Source: Curtobacterium caseinilyticum
GTDB lineage: Bacteria; Actinomycetota; Actinomycetes; Actinomycetales; Microbacteriaceae
Direction: 5' to 3'
Assembly: GCF_030363035.1 (NCBI RefSeq)
Contig: NZ_JAUCMN010000008.1
Coordinates: forward strand, 62,001-126,000
Length of the DNA: 64,000 nt
The notes under the pieces are model-generated. The model did no database searches and was not told where the DNA came from. It saw only the letters and a list, made by a program, of their open reading frames with translations. The first letter of the stretch is position 1, and each line of letters starts with the position of its first letter. Positions 46,378 through 54,913 of the stretch are shown in pieces. The translations under genes were made by a program, and so were the position numbers.

Positions 46378-47606
46378 GACGCCACCCTATGCGCCCGGGC
46401 CTCGACACCCGCTCGCACGCGCTCGGTGAACGCGTCGAGCTCGGCAGCCACCGCCGGCGCGATCCACGCTCGGCGCCGACGGCGGGCGGTGACCGGCCGG
46501 AGGACCCCGGCTCGGCAGAGGTCGGTGACCGTGGTCTCGAGCAGCGGCTCGACCGGTCCCCTGACGACGCCCTGCGCGATCGAGCGTCGGAGGAGGTCCT
46601 CGGCGTGGTCCTCCGTCAGGACGGCGTCCTGCTCGAGGGCCCGTCCGAGCACCGCGTGCGGACCGGAGGCGCAGGTCGTCGCCGCGCGGTCCTGCGCGAC
46701 CTCGTCGAGCAGCAGACCCGTGATGAGCGCCTCGTCCGAACTCGCGCCCACGGCGATCGCGACGTCGCGGACCCACTCGTCGACGTGCCCGTCGCGGTAC
46801 TGCGTCAGGTGACGGGAGTACCGCCCGCGCTCGGCGACCAGGACGGACGAGACCGGTGGGCTCGCACGCCGCGTCGCGCCCCGACGGCGCAGCACCGCGG
46901 CCACGAGCGCGCGCCCCGTCCGACCGTTGCCGTCGGTGAACGGGTGGATCGACTCGAACTGCGCGTGCGCGATCGCCGCCTGGGCCACCGGGTGCAGGTC
47001 GTCGCGCTCGAGGAACGCGAAGAGGTCGGCCATGAGCGACGGGACGAGCTCGGGCGGCGGCGGGACGTGGTCGGCGTCACGCGGGGTGCGTCCGCCGCCG
47101 ATCCAGTTCTGCACGGAGCGGTAGCGGCCGGCGTGCGAGCCGTCCACGGGATCGCCGCGCAGCAGACCCCGGTGCGCGTCGCGGAGCGCGGCCTCGTCGA
47201 GGTGTCCGGCCCCGGCGGCGCGGACCAGACGCTCGAGGGCGTCCCCGGCCTGCACCATCGCCGAGGCGCTCGTGTTCGCCCGCACGCCCACCATCGCCCG
47301 TGCGACGTCCTCGGTCGTGGCGTCCTCGTGCTCGATGCGCGAGGTCGCGACCGCCTCGGTCCGGGCCAGCAGCCGGTGGAGGGGACCGGGACCGCCGGCG
47401 TCGTCGAGCGCCCGCAGGGCACCGAGGCTCCGGTCGAGCAGCGCAGCGGTCGCGTCGTCGGGTGCCCAGCACGCGTCCGCGATGCGTGGTGGGACCGACG
47501 CCGTGACGGTGGAGGTCGTGCGGACGTCCCGGTCGCCGCGCACGGCGCTGCGCCACGGGCGGACGACGGTGGTGTGGGCGGGCCAGGGCGGTCGGGGTCG
47601 GGACAC
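46374..47606 (-). CDS. fic: Fic family protein (predicted AMP-transferase)
   Basis: 410-aa Fic-domain protein. The active-site motif is HPFTDGNGRTGR at residues 221-232, a complete HxFxDGNGRxxR, so nucleotide transfer to target proteins is likely possible. An N-terminal TSRIEH (88-93) resembles the (S/T)xxxE(G/N) inhibitory helix of class II Fic proteins, with His in place of Gly/Asn. A C-terminal region (about 300-400) looks like a winged helix. The GTG at 47606 has AGGAGG 4 nt upstream, a very strong site. It is upstream of ptrB in one operon. The target is unknown. Confidence 0.93.
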   Translation of the reverse strand: MSRPRPPWPAHTTVVRPWRSAVRGDRDVRTTSTVTASVPPRIADACWAPDDATAALLDRSLGALRALDDAGGPGPLHRLLARTEAVATSRIEHEDATTEDVARAMVGVRANTSASAMVQAGDALERLVRAAGAGHLDEAALRDAHRGLLRGDPVDGSHAGRYRSVQNWIGGGRTPRDADHVPPPPELVPSLMADLFAFLERDDLHPVAQAAIAHAQFESIHPFTDGNGRTGRALVAAVLRRRGATRRASPPVSSVLVAERGRYSRHLTQYRDGHVDEWVRDVAIAVGASSDEALITGLLLDEVAQDRAATTCASGPHAVLGRALEQDAVLTEDHAEDLLRRSIAQGVVRGPVEPLLETTVTDLCRAGVLRPVTARRRRRAWIAPAVAAELDAFTERVRAGVEARAHRVAS

Positions 47607-47706
47607 GGAGCCTCCTGCGTCGGTCGTCGAGTGTCGAGACGGTAGGACGGACACGACCGCGGGTGCCAGGAATCCGTATGTCGCGGCGACCGTCGCCGCA
47701 CCGCCG

Positions 47707-47712
47707 TAGCGT
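47707..47712 (+). promoter_or_regulatory. -10 element of the amidohydrolase gene (leaderless arrangement)
   Basis: TAGCGT (47707-47712), 6 nt, then the ATG at 47719. The hexamer and spacing are identical to those before tetR (2542-2554). Confidence 0.55.
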
Positions 47713-47718
47713 GGTGGC

Positions 47719-48918
47719 ATGCGCAACTCCTTCGTCGTCACCGGGGCCCACGTCGTCCCCGTCACCGCTCCGCCCTTCGACGGCGGCGCCGTCGTCGTCG
47801 AGGACGGCCGCATCACCGCGGTCGGCCCCGACGTGGCCCCGCCGCCGGGCCTGCCCGTCGTCGACGCCGTCGGCGCCTGGCTCGTCCCCGGCTTCGTCGA
47901 GTCGCACGGCCACGTCGGCATCCACGAGGAGGCGAACGGCTGGGCCGGCAACGACACGAACGAGATGACCGACCCGAACCAGGCTGCGGTCCGGGCGATC
48001 GACGCCGTCGACATCGACGACGAGGGCTTCCGCGACGCCCTGTCCGGCGGCATCACGAGCATCGTCGTGAAGCCCGGGTCGGGCAACCCGATCGGCGGGC
48101 AGACCGTCGCGATCAAGACCTGGGGAGGCCGCACGATCGACGAGCAGCTCATCTCCGACGCGGTGAGCGTGAAGAGCGCCCTCGGGGAGAACCCGAAGCG
48201 GGTGTACGGCGAGAAGGGCAAGACGCCCTCGACGCGCCTCGGGGTGGCCAAGGTCATCCGAGAGGCCTTCGTCGCCGCGCAGGACTACCGCGCCGCCCGC
48301 GACGCCGCCGCAGCCGAGGGGGAGCCCTTCACCCGCGACCTGACGAAGGAGACGCTCGTCCGGGTGCTCGACGGCGAGCTCGCCTGGGACCAGCACGTGC
48401 ACCGGCACGACGACCTCGCGACCGCACTCCGCCTGGCCGACGAGTTCGGCTACCGGCTCGTCGTGAACCACGGCACCGAGGCGCACAAGATCGCGGGTCT
48501 GCTCGCCGAGCGCGACGTCCCGGTCATCTACGGGCCGCTGTTCACGAGCCGGTCCAAGGTGGAGCTCCGCGACCGCGGCATCCCGAACGTCGTGGCGCTC
48601 GCCGCCGCCGGTGTCCGTGTGGCGATCACGACGGACGCACCGGTCGTGCCGATCGCGATGCTCGTCGACCAGGCCACCGCCGCGGTGAAGGAGGGCCTGC
48701 CCTGGCAGACCGCGCTCGAGGCGCTCACGGTCAACCCGGCGGACTTCCTCGGCTTCGGCGACCGCGTCGGCCGCATCGCGCCGGGCTACGACGCCGACCT
48801 GGTCCTGTGGGACGGTGACCCGCTGGCCGCGACCAGCCGCGCCATGCGCGTCTGGATCGACGGTGCCCCCGTCTACGAGTGGGCCGACGGGACGGGCGTC
48901 ACCACCCCGCGCTGGTGA
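47719..48918 (+). CDS. Amidohydrolase family protein
   Basis: Metal-dependent hydrolase (399 aa) of the imidazolonepropionase-like group. The first metal motif is FVESHGHVGIHEE (HxH), later His are in DQHVHRHD and VVNHGTEAHK, and the catalytic Asp is in VAITTDAPVVP. The C-terminal LTVNPADFLGFGDRVGRIAPGYDADL-type block (ending GYDADLVLWDGDP) is typical of this family. The substrate is unknown; imidazolonepropionase-like and other cyclic amidase functions are possible. Start ATG 47719 appears leaderless. Confidence 0.9.
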   Translation: MRNSFVVTGAHVVPVTAPPFDGGAVVVEDGRITAVGPDVAPPPGLPVVDAVGAWLVPGFVESHGHVGIHEEANGWAGNDTNEMTDPNQAAVRAIDAVDIDDEGFRDALSGGITSIVVKPGSGNPIGGQTVAIKTWGGRTIDEQLISDAVSVKSALGENPKRVYGEKGKTPSTRLGVAKVIREAFVAAQDYRAARDAAAAEGEPFTRDLTKETLVRVLDGELAWDQHVHRHDDLATALRLADEFGYRLVVNHGTEAHKIAGLLAERDVPVIYGPLFTSRSKVELRDRGIPNVVALAAAGVRVAITTDAPVVPIAMLVDQATAAVKEGLPWQTALEALTVNPADFLGFGDRVGRIAPGYDADLVLWDGDPLAATSRAMRVWIDGAPVYEWADGTGVTTPRW

Positions 48919-48924
48919 CCCGAC

Positions 48925-48972
48925 GACGGCCCGGAGGCCCGTGGCGGCGCCGCCCCGCGCCTCCAGGCCGTC
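48925..48972. repeat. Family B-like palindrome, copy B5 (divergent)
   Basis: GACGGCCCGGAGGC at 48925-48938 opposes CGCGCCTCCAGGCCGTC at 48956-48972. It is related to the other family B copies but has CCC/AGG substitutions. It sits directly after the amidohydrolase stop and 17 bp before a family A copy. Confidence 0.6.
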
Positions 48973-48988
48973 CCGCCCCGCTCGCGAC

Positions 48989-49048
48989 ACGCAACGTCGG
49001 CGGCGACGCGCGACGGTGTCGCGCTGCGAGCAACCGCCGACGTTGCGT
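48989..49048. repeat. Family A palindromic repeat, copy 2
   Basis: Perfect 15-bp outer arms ACGCAACGTCGGCGG (48989-49003) and CCGCCGACGTTGCGT (49034-49048). Inside is a second hairpin, GCGCGAC-GGT-GTCGCGC (49008-49024). It lies between the convergent amidohydrolase and pabC genes. Confidence 0.85.
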
Positions 49049-49069
49049 CCAGCGGAACGGCTCGACCCG

Positions 49070-49960
49070 TTACTGCTCTCGGGACAGCAGGAAGTCGTTG
49101 ATGCGCTCGGTCATCGCCAGGTCCATCGACCTCGTCACGCCGTTCACCGACCGGATCGGTGCCGCCTGACGCACGCTCGACAGCAGCCAGAGGGCGTCCG
49201 CGGCCTCGAGGTCCGCCAGGGTGAGCAGCTCGTACGACGTCGCGATGCCCTCGCCCTCGGCGAACCGGAACACGTCGGCCTGCGTCGTGCCGGCCAGGAT
49301 CCCGATGTCGGTCCGCGGGGTCACGAAGCGCCCGTCCACCGACATCACGAGGTTGGCGCGGGTGCCCTCGAGCACGTAGCCGTCGGTCGACACGAACAGG
49401 GCGTCGTCGGCACCGCGGCGCTCGGCCTCGCGGAGCGCCGCCATGTTCACGGCGTACGACAGCGTCTTCGCACCCTGCAGCAGCCACGGCGAGGTCCGCT
49501 CGACGTCGTGCCGGTAGCCGCGGTCGAGCGTCACGACGGCGATGCCCTCGGTGCGCGCGGCCGACTGGTCACCGGACGGTGCCGCGTAGACCCAGCCGGT
49601 CGGCCGACCCGAGCCCTCGACGCCGCGGGTCATGACGGTCTTCGCGAACGCCTCGTGGACCGGGTCGAGCCGGGCGCACACCGCCTCGATCGCCTGCCGC
49701 CACGCGTCGAGGTCCGGTGCCGGCAGGTCGAGCATCGCGGCGGACCGGACGAAGCGCGCCAGGTGCGGTTCGAGTGCCTGCGGCCGACCGTCGACCACCG
49801 TGATGGTCTCGAACACCCCGTCGCCCCGGATCGCGCCGAGGTCCTGCACCTGCAGGTGCTCCTCGAGCGGCTTCGCCCACGTGTACGCGTCGGCCGAGGG
49901 GTCGTGCGCAGCGGCGTCGCGAGAGGGCTGGTTGAGGACGGCGAGGACGGTGTCGGTCAT
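49070..49960 (-). CDS. pabC: Aminodeoxychorismate lyase (PabC-type, aminotransferase class IV)
   Basis: PLP enzyme (296 aa) that releases pyruvate from aminodeoxychorismate to give 4-aminobenzoate. QDLGAIRGDGVFETI at the N-terminus, the PLP lysine in LLQGAKTLSYAVNMAALR, and VLEGTRANLVM with TSRxN-like ILAGTTQADV are fold IV features. A branched-chain or D-amino acid aminotransferase is the alternative; the GDGVFET form and genome context with pabB favour PabC. I chose ATG 49960; one more ATG lies at 49972. Confidence 0.85.
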   Translation of the reverse strand: MTDTVLAVLNQPSRDAAAHDPSADAYTWAKPLEEHLQVQDLGAIRGDGVFETITVVDGRPQALEPHLARFVRSAAMLDLPAPDLDAWRQAIEAVCARLDPVHEAFAKTVMTRGVEGSGRPTGWVYAAPSGDQSAARTEGIAVVTLDRGYRHDVERTSPWLLQGAKTLSYAVNMAALREAERRGADDALFVSTDGYVLEGTRANLVMSVDGRFVTPRTDIGILAGTTQADVFRFAEGEGIATSYELLTLADLEAADALWLLSSVRQAAPIRSVNGVTRSMDLAMTERINDFLLSREQ

Positions 49961-49994
49961 GCACCCATCCAACCGCAGCGTGGGGAGCCCCGGG

Positions 49995-50345
49995 TCAGTC
50001 GCGGTCGGGCAGTGCGCCCATCAACTTCCACACGGCGCGCGTCAGCTCGGGGTGCTGCATGGCGATGCGGCGCAACCGGTGGTACTCCTCGCCGAGCTCG
50101 GTGCCGTGCCCGGACGCCGGGTGCCCCACCCAGTGCGCGCTCCGCTGCCCGATCGCTGCGTCGAGCTCGACGGCGTCGGCGCGGAGGATGAGCACCACCT
50201 GCTCGTCGACGGTCGGCAGCAACGGCATGAACTCCCACGGGTCCTCGCCCGCGCGACTGCGGTGCTCGACGATCATGGCGATCTCCTCGGCGGCCTCGGC
50301 GCGCAGCACTTCGAGGCTGCGCCCGGTCCTGCGGGGCTCAGCCAT
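49995..50345 (-). CDS. Conserved small hypothetical protein
   Basis: 116 aa, soluble, helical and charged. No domain is recognised. It contains HWVGHPASGHGTELGEEYH, a His/Gly-rich patch, and a C-terminal LTRAVWKLMGAL. The ATG at 50345 lies 82 bp from the divergent NUDIX gene. Composition and codon use match neighbouring genes, which supports coding. Confidence 0.6.
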   Translation of the reverse strand: MAEPRRTGRSLEVLRAEAAEEIAMIVEHRSRAGEDPWEFMPLLPTVDEQVVLILRADAVELDAAIGQRSAHWVGHPASGHGTELGEEYHRLRRIAMQHPELTRAVWKLMGALPDRD

Positions 50346-50427
50346 GGTGCCCCCGCAGCACGCCTGCCATGAGGAGAGCGTACGCCAGCGGCGGGTGGGC
50401 CCCGGACACGTCCGCCAGACTGGGGAC

Positions 50428-50934
50428 GTGACGGAACGCGACGAGACGAAGTCCCAGCACGCCCCGGTCGTGGTCGTCTACCTGCTCCGCGACGGCGCCG
50501 ACGGGCCCGAGGTCCTGCTCGGCGAGAAGCGCCGCGGCCTCGGTGCCGGGCGCCTGGTCGGTCCGGGCGGCAAGCGCGAGCCGGGGGAGCCGCCGGAGGC
50601 GGCCGCGGTGCGCGAGGTCGCCGAGGAGGTCGGTCTGCACCTCGACGTCGCCGACCTGGAGGCGCGTGGCACGCTGGACTACCGGTTCCCGTTCCGGCCG
50701 TCCTGGTCCCAGGTCTCGGACGTGTTCGTCTGCCGCCGCTGGCGGGGCACCCCGACGGGCAGCGACGAACTCGAACCCCGGTGGGTCCCGGTCGACGCCG
50801 TGCCGTGGGACGCGATGTGGGACGACGCCCGCTACTGGTTGCCGGGGGTGCTCCGGGGCGGGACGGTGTCCGCGCGGTTCAGCTTCGCCGAGGACAACGC
50901 GACCGTGTCCGGCTTCAGCGGGACCGGCGTCTAG
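50428..50934 (+). CDS. NUDIX hydrolase (MutT/MTH1-like)
   Basis: Hydrolyses a nucleoside diphosphate linked to another moiety (168 aa). The Nudix box is complete: GGKREPGEPPEAAAVREVAEEVGL (start GGKREPGE, end REVAEEVGL). LLGEKRRGLGAGRLVGPGGK resembles the 8-oxo-dGTP group, so oxidised-nucleotide cleaning is the best guess. The GTG 50428 has CAGACT 6 nt before it, a leaderless layout. Its stop codon is read within CTAG, shared with the stop of the opposite gene. Confidence 0.9.
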   Translation: MTERDETKSQHAPVVVVYLLRDGADGPEVLLGEKRRGLGAGRLVGPGGKREPGEPPEAAAVREVAEEVGLHLDVADLEARGTLDYRFPFRPSWSQVSDVFVCRRWRGTPTGSDELEPRWVPVDAVPWDAMWDDARYWLPGVLRGGTVSARFSFAEDNATVSGFSGTGV

Positions 50935-51218
50935 CGCTCCTGGGGGACGCGGGTGCTGCCGGTGCGCGCTTCCTCGGCGGCGGCGATGACGTCGGCGTCC
51001 CCGCTGCGGCCGCCGAGCGGGCGCACGAAGAAGTCGACGATCCCTGCGGCGATCGCACCGACGACGGCGAACATCGCCCAGCCGACGAACAGCCCCGCGG
51101 TGTTCCGACCGTCAGCGGGCGCGAGCAGGACACTGGCGGCGTAGAGGGCGGCCGCGAGCACGAGGAACACGACGACGACGGTGACGAGGACGCGGTGCCA
51201 GGCGGTGCGCGGGTGCAT
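50931..51218 (-). CDS. Small two-helix membrane protein
   Basis: 95-aa membrane protein with two TM helices (about residues 8-32 and 42-62) and a polar C-terminus. No domain is recognised. It converges on the NUDIX gene with a 4-bp overlap: the palindrome CTAG at 50931-50934 gives both stop codons. Confidence 0.65.
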   Translation of the reverse strand: MHPRTAWHRVLVTVVVVFLVLAAALYAASVLLAPADGRNTAGLFVGWAMFAVVGAIAAGIVDFFVRPLGGRSGDADVIAAAEEARTGSTRVPQER

Positions 51219-51259
51219 GTGGACAGGATACGCCGGGCGGCGCGGCGCTCCGCCCCGGA

Positions 51260-51392
51260 TGCGTGCGCATCGAGCGACAACGCACCGGTCGATCGACGCG
51301 TGCGGTGTCGCACCGTGCGCCTACATATGGTGCGTGCGCATCGAGCGACAACGCACCGGTCGATCGACGCGTGCGGTGTCGCACCATGCGCC
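51260..51392. repeat. Duplicated 62-bp palindromic unit (period 71 bp)
   Basis: Copies at 51260-51321 and 51331-51392 differ at one base (CACCGTGC versus CACCATGC). Each copy has arms GCGACAACGCAC and GTGCGGTGTCGC (one mismatch) and a perfect central palindrome, GTCGATCGAC. The linker reads TACATATGG. No gene covers it. It lies in the 210-bp gap between a small membrane protein and a YhgE/Pip-like gene. It could be a binding-site pair or a mobile palindrome. Confidence 0.85.
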
Positions 51393-51428
51393 GGCATCAA
51401 CCGCGACCGGACCGCGTCAGCGCCGGCG

Positions 51429-53033
51429 TCAGCGCTCGGCGTGCCGCCCGTGCTGGCGCTCGTCGGGTGCGCCGGACCGGGACGGACGCGATCCTGTCGA
51501 CGCAGGTCGGCGCCCCGAGGCGTCCACCCGCGGGACGGGACGGGTCCGGGGGCCGTTCGCCGCGCCTCCCGTCCGGGTCGGGCCGGACCGGTCCGCCTGC
51601 CGCACCACGGGGATGCGCCCGGTCGGGGTCGACCCCTGCTCGAGCCCGTCGCGCCCGCCGGTGAAGACGTCGCCGGTGGCCCGGTCGTCCTCCCAGTCGT
51701 CGTCGCGCAGGACGCTCAGCGTGCCGGTCTCGGTCGAGGTCAGACCGTGGCGCTCGAGCTCGGCGTCCCGCTGCTTGCCGAGGAACTCGCGGTTCGCGTT
51801 CTGCGCGTCCTGGAACATCGTCGTGCGGTTGTTCACGATCGCGGAGATCCGGCGGCGCTCCCACCACTGCTTGCCGAAGAACATGAGCACGAGCCCGGCC
51901 GCGGCGTAGCAGCCCATGGTGACGAGGCCGCGACCGAACCCGGGGCCGACGCCGTAGATCTCGTGCTTGATCATGTCGACCATGCTCGACCCCACGACGA
52001 CGTGGTTGAGCCACGCGAACGGCTCCGGCATGAACCACTTCGGGTACGCGCCGCCCGACGACGGCATCGACAGGAAGACGAAGCAGATCATGGCCGGTGC
52101 GGCGATGAAGCGGCCGACGAAGTAGCTCAGCCCGTTGACGGCGAGGCCGATCGCGACGATCCAGCCCCACGCGATGAGCACGAGTTCGATCCAGTGCCCG
52201 TGGATGGCGCCGACGACCGGACCGGCGAGCGTGTTCGTGATCAGGGAGATCACGAGGCCACCGACGACGATGACGGTCATCCGGGTGCGGTGCCGCAGCG
52301 GCCCGCCCATGATGCCGATGAACATCGCGACCATGTAGCCGCCGATGCACCACGCGAGCATGACGTACATCGCGACGGTGCCGTACTCGTCGTAGGCGGG
52401 CAGCGGTGCGAGCTCGGTCACGGTCGGGGCGGCGACGCCGATGCCGGTGAGCACGGAGCTCAGCGTGGCGGGGACGAGCGAGGCGACCTGGAACTGGTGG
52501 GCGCTGGCCTTGAAGACCTCGTTGGCGGACGGGTCGTACGCGACGGCCATCGTGCCGGCGAGGACGTCCTGCTTCGCCCGGGCCAGCGAGTCGTAGGTGT
52601 GGAAGACGTACTCGCCGGGCAGGGCCTTGTCGACGGCGGCGACGAGCGTCGGGTCGCTGCCGACGAGCGCCACGGGGACGTCGTGCGGGTGCGGGGCGTG
52701 GAAGGCGAAGACGTAGCAGAGGCAGAAGCCGACGATGAAGAACAGCGGCATCCAGAGCTGCAGGCCGATGAGCTGCAGCGAGGGGTGCAGCGTGCCGTAC
52801 CAGCGGCGGTAGCGACTGATCCGCTGCGGCTCGGGCACGGGGGCCTGGCGGGTCCGGGGCGCGCGGCTCCCGGCGACCGGGGCACCGCGCCGCGGCTTCG
52901 AGCCGCCCCGGGTGGAGGGTCGGGTCTGCGGTTGCTGACCGCGTCGGGGCTTCGGGGCAGCGGGCTGCTGCGGCGCTCCGTCTCGATCCGGGAGGTCGTT
53001 GTTCCTGGGGACGTCGTTCCGCGGCGTGCTCAC
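51429..53033 (-). CDS. YhgE/Pip-like ABC-2-type membrane protein
   Basis: 534-aa membrane protein. A basic Pro/Arg-rich N-terminus (about 1-80) precedes TM1 (about 90-112), an extracytoplasmic domain of about 120 aa, then five TM helices with FVFLSMPSSGGAYPKWFMP, a YhgE/Pip-type SSGGxxP segment. A long, charged disordered tail with Arg and Gly follows the last helix. YhgE/Pip proteins are linked to secretion or phage entry in other bacteria; a role here is unknown. GTG 53033 was chosen because AAGGAG lies 11 nt upstream; an in-frame GTG further up lacks this. Confidence 0.75.
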   Translation of the reverse strand: MSTPRNDVPRNNDLPDRDGAPQQPAAPKPRRGQQPQTRPSTRGGSKPRRGAPVAGSRAPRTRQAPVPEPQRISRYRRWYGTLHPSLQLIGLQLWMPLFFIVGFCLCYVFAFHAPHPHDVPVALVGSDPTLVAAVDKALPGEYVFHTYDSLARAKQDVLAGTMAVAYDPSANEVFKASAHQFQVASLVPATLSSVLTGIGVAAPTVTELAPLPAYDEYGTVAMYVMLAWCIGGYMVAMFIGIMGGPLRHRTRMTVIVVGGLVISLITNTLAGPVVGAIHGHWIELVLIAWGWIVAIGLAVNGLSYFVGRFIAAPAMICFVFLSMPSSGGAYPKWFMPEPFAWLNHVVVGSSMVDMIKHEIYGVGPGFGRGLVTMGCYAAAGLVLMFFGKQWWERRRISAIVNNRTTMFQDAQNANREFLGKQRDAELERHGLTSTETGTLSVLRDDDWEDDRATGDVFTGGRDGLEQGSTPTGRIPVVRQADRSGPTRTGGAANGPRTRPVPRVDASGRRPASTGSRPSRSGAPDERQHGRHAER

Positions 53034-53108
53034 TCGGCGTCGTGCTCCTTCTGCTGGTCGGAGCGTCACGATACGCCCGGGTCCCGAGCACGGGCCGGGT
53101 CGGCTGCC

Positions 53109-54806
53109 CTACGAACGGCTGCGGGACGCCTGTGCCGAGTCCATCGCGAGCTCCTCGGCGTCGAGCGTCACGAGCACGCGGCGCATGACCTCCTCGTCGA
53201 GGTTGCCCTTCTCGCGCTCCTCGAGCACGATCTCGCGGCGTCGGTCGAGCAGCTCGCGTCGGATGTCCTGGATCTGCGCACCCCGGAGCCGGACGGGGGT
53301 GTTGCGCTCCTCGTCCTCTTCTTCCTCGGCGTCGCGACGGAAGGTCTCGGCCTGTCGCTCCAGCCGGGCCTTCAAGCGGTTCACGACGCTGTCGACCGCC
53401 TGGTGCCCGTACTGCTCCGCCCAGGCCGGACGACGACGCTCGAGCAGGGCGATGGCCGCTTCGGTGGTGCGCTGGTTGAGGCGCATCTCGCTGCGGACGT
53501 CCTCCTCGCCCTCTCCCGGGTCCTGCACCTTCAGGGCCCGGATGACGAACGGCAGCGTCAGGCCCTGGAGCAGGAGTGTGCCGACCGTCACCACGAACGC
53601 GATGATGAAGATGGTGTCCTGAGCCTTGATCATCACCGGGTCGGCCACCACCGCGACCGCGGCCGCCAGGGTGACCACGCCGCGCATGCCGGTCCAGGAG
53701 ATGACCGTCAGCTCGCGCCAGTTCAGCTTCGGTTCAGCCGTGCCGCGCAGCCACCGGAGCGACCGGTGGCCACGGGACAGTCGGACCCGCAGGGGTCGGA
53801 GCCACAGCCGGTTCAACCGGTTGCGCGCGTAGGACTCGAAGACGAAGAGCGGTCGCACCAGGATCACGACGACGAGCACGACGGCCGCCGCGGTGAGGGT
53901 CTGCGTGAGGCTCCGGTCGCTCTCGACGAGGTCCTGCACCACCGTCTTCAGCTGCAGTCCGATCAGGGCGAAGACGAACCCCTCGAGGATGACGTCGATG
54001 CTGGTCCACAGCGGGCGCTCCTGCAGGCGGGTCGCATAGCCCTCCTTCGGCGAGTTGTAGCCGATGTAGAGCCCCGCGGTGACGACCGCGATGACGCCGG
54101 AGCCGGACAGGTGCTCGGCGAGGACGTAGGCGACGAACGGCAGCAGGATGCTCATGATCGTCTCGACGACCGGGTCGTTGATCCGCATCCGGATCCAGTG
54201 CACCGCGACACCGAGGACGATGCCGACCGCGAAGCCGACGCCGATCGCCAGGCCGAAGATGCCGAGGTCCTGCCAGACGGTCAACGAGGTGCCGGCGGCG
54301 ATGAGCGTGAACACCCGCACCAGGGTCAGCGACGCCGCGTCGTTGATGAGGCTCTCGCCGGAGAGCACCGTCATCACACGCCGGGGGAGTCCGAGCTTCC
54401 GACCGATCGCGGCGGCGGACACGGCGTCCGGCGGGGCCACGACGGCGCCGAGCAGGATCGCGGCCGGCCAGTCCATGTCCGGGATCAGGATGTACGCGGC
54501 CAGCCCGACCGCGAGCGCCGTGACGATCACCAGGAAGATGCCGAGCCGTCGGATCTGCTTGATCGACTGTCGGAAGCTCTGCCACGACACGTCGAGCGCC
54601 GCCGAGTAGAGCAGGGGCGGCAGGACCACGGTGAGGATCACCTCGGAGTCGATCTCGATCTCCGGCAGCCCGGGCAGGAACGACACCGCGAGCGCGACGG
54701 CCGTCACGAGCAGCGGAGCGGGCAGCCCCTTCGCGCGGGCGAAACCGGTCACCGCGAGTGAACCGATCAACAGGATGAGGAGTTCCGCGGTGTCCATGGC
54801 CTCCAT
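53109..54806 (-). CDS. Na+/H+ antiporter (CPA1/NhaP-like)
   Basis: Monovalent cation:proton antiporter (565 aa from the chosen start). About 12 TM helices include VVLPPLLYSAALDVSW, APPDAVSAAAIGRKLGLP and SGESLINDAASLTLVRVF, in which the paired Asp of the ion site (ND) are visible. A charged C-terminal cytoplasmic tail (last ~140 aa) carries EEEEDEE and RR-rich helices. It maintains pH and Na+ balance by family role. The start is uncertain between ATG 54806 and 54797. It is divergent from the phosphate transporter. Confidence 0.93.
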   Translation of the reverse strand: MEAMDTAELLILLIGSLAVTGFARAKGLPAPLLVTAVALAVSFLPGLPEIEIDSEVILTVVLPPLLYSAALDVSWQSFRQSIKQIRRLGIFLVIVTALAVGLAAYILIPDMDWPAAILLGAVVAPPDAVSAAAIGRKLGLPRRVMTVLSGESLINDAASLTLVRVFTLIAAGTSLTVWQDLGIFGLAIGVGFAVGIVLGVAVHWIRMRINDPVVETIMSILLPFVAYVLAEHLSGSGVIAVVTAGLYIGYNSPKEGYATRLQERPLWTSIDVILEGFVFALIGLQLKTVVQDLVESDRSLTQTLTAAAVVLVVVILVRPLFVFESYARNRLNRLWLRPLRVRLSRGHRSLRWLRGTAEPKLNWRELTVISWTGMRGVVTLAAAVAVVADPVMIKAQDTIFIIAFVVTVGTLLLQGLTLPFVIRALKVQDPGEGEEDVRSEMRLNQRTTEAAIALLERRRPAWAEQYGHQAVDSVVNRLKARLERQAETFRRDAEEEEDEERNTPVRLRGAQIQDIRRELLDRRREIVLEEREKGNLDEEVMRRVLVTLDAEELAMDSAQASRSRS

Positions 54807-54913
54807 CTTCCCATCCGGATGGTTCACAGGCTGAACGATCCCGCAGGCTGGGTGGACGGGAGGTGGACGGCAGGGTTTGCCCCGGAGCCGATGGGCTGCG
54901 ACACTTGCCCGCG

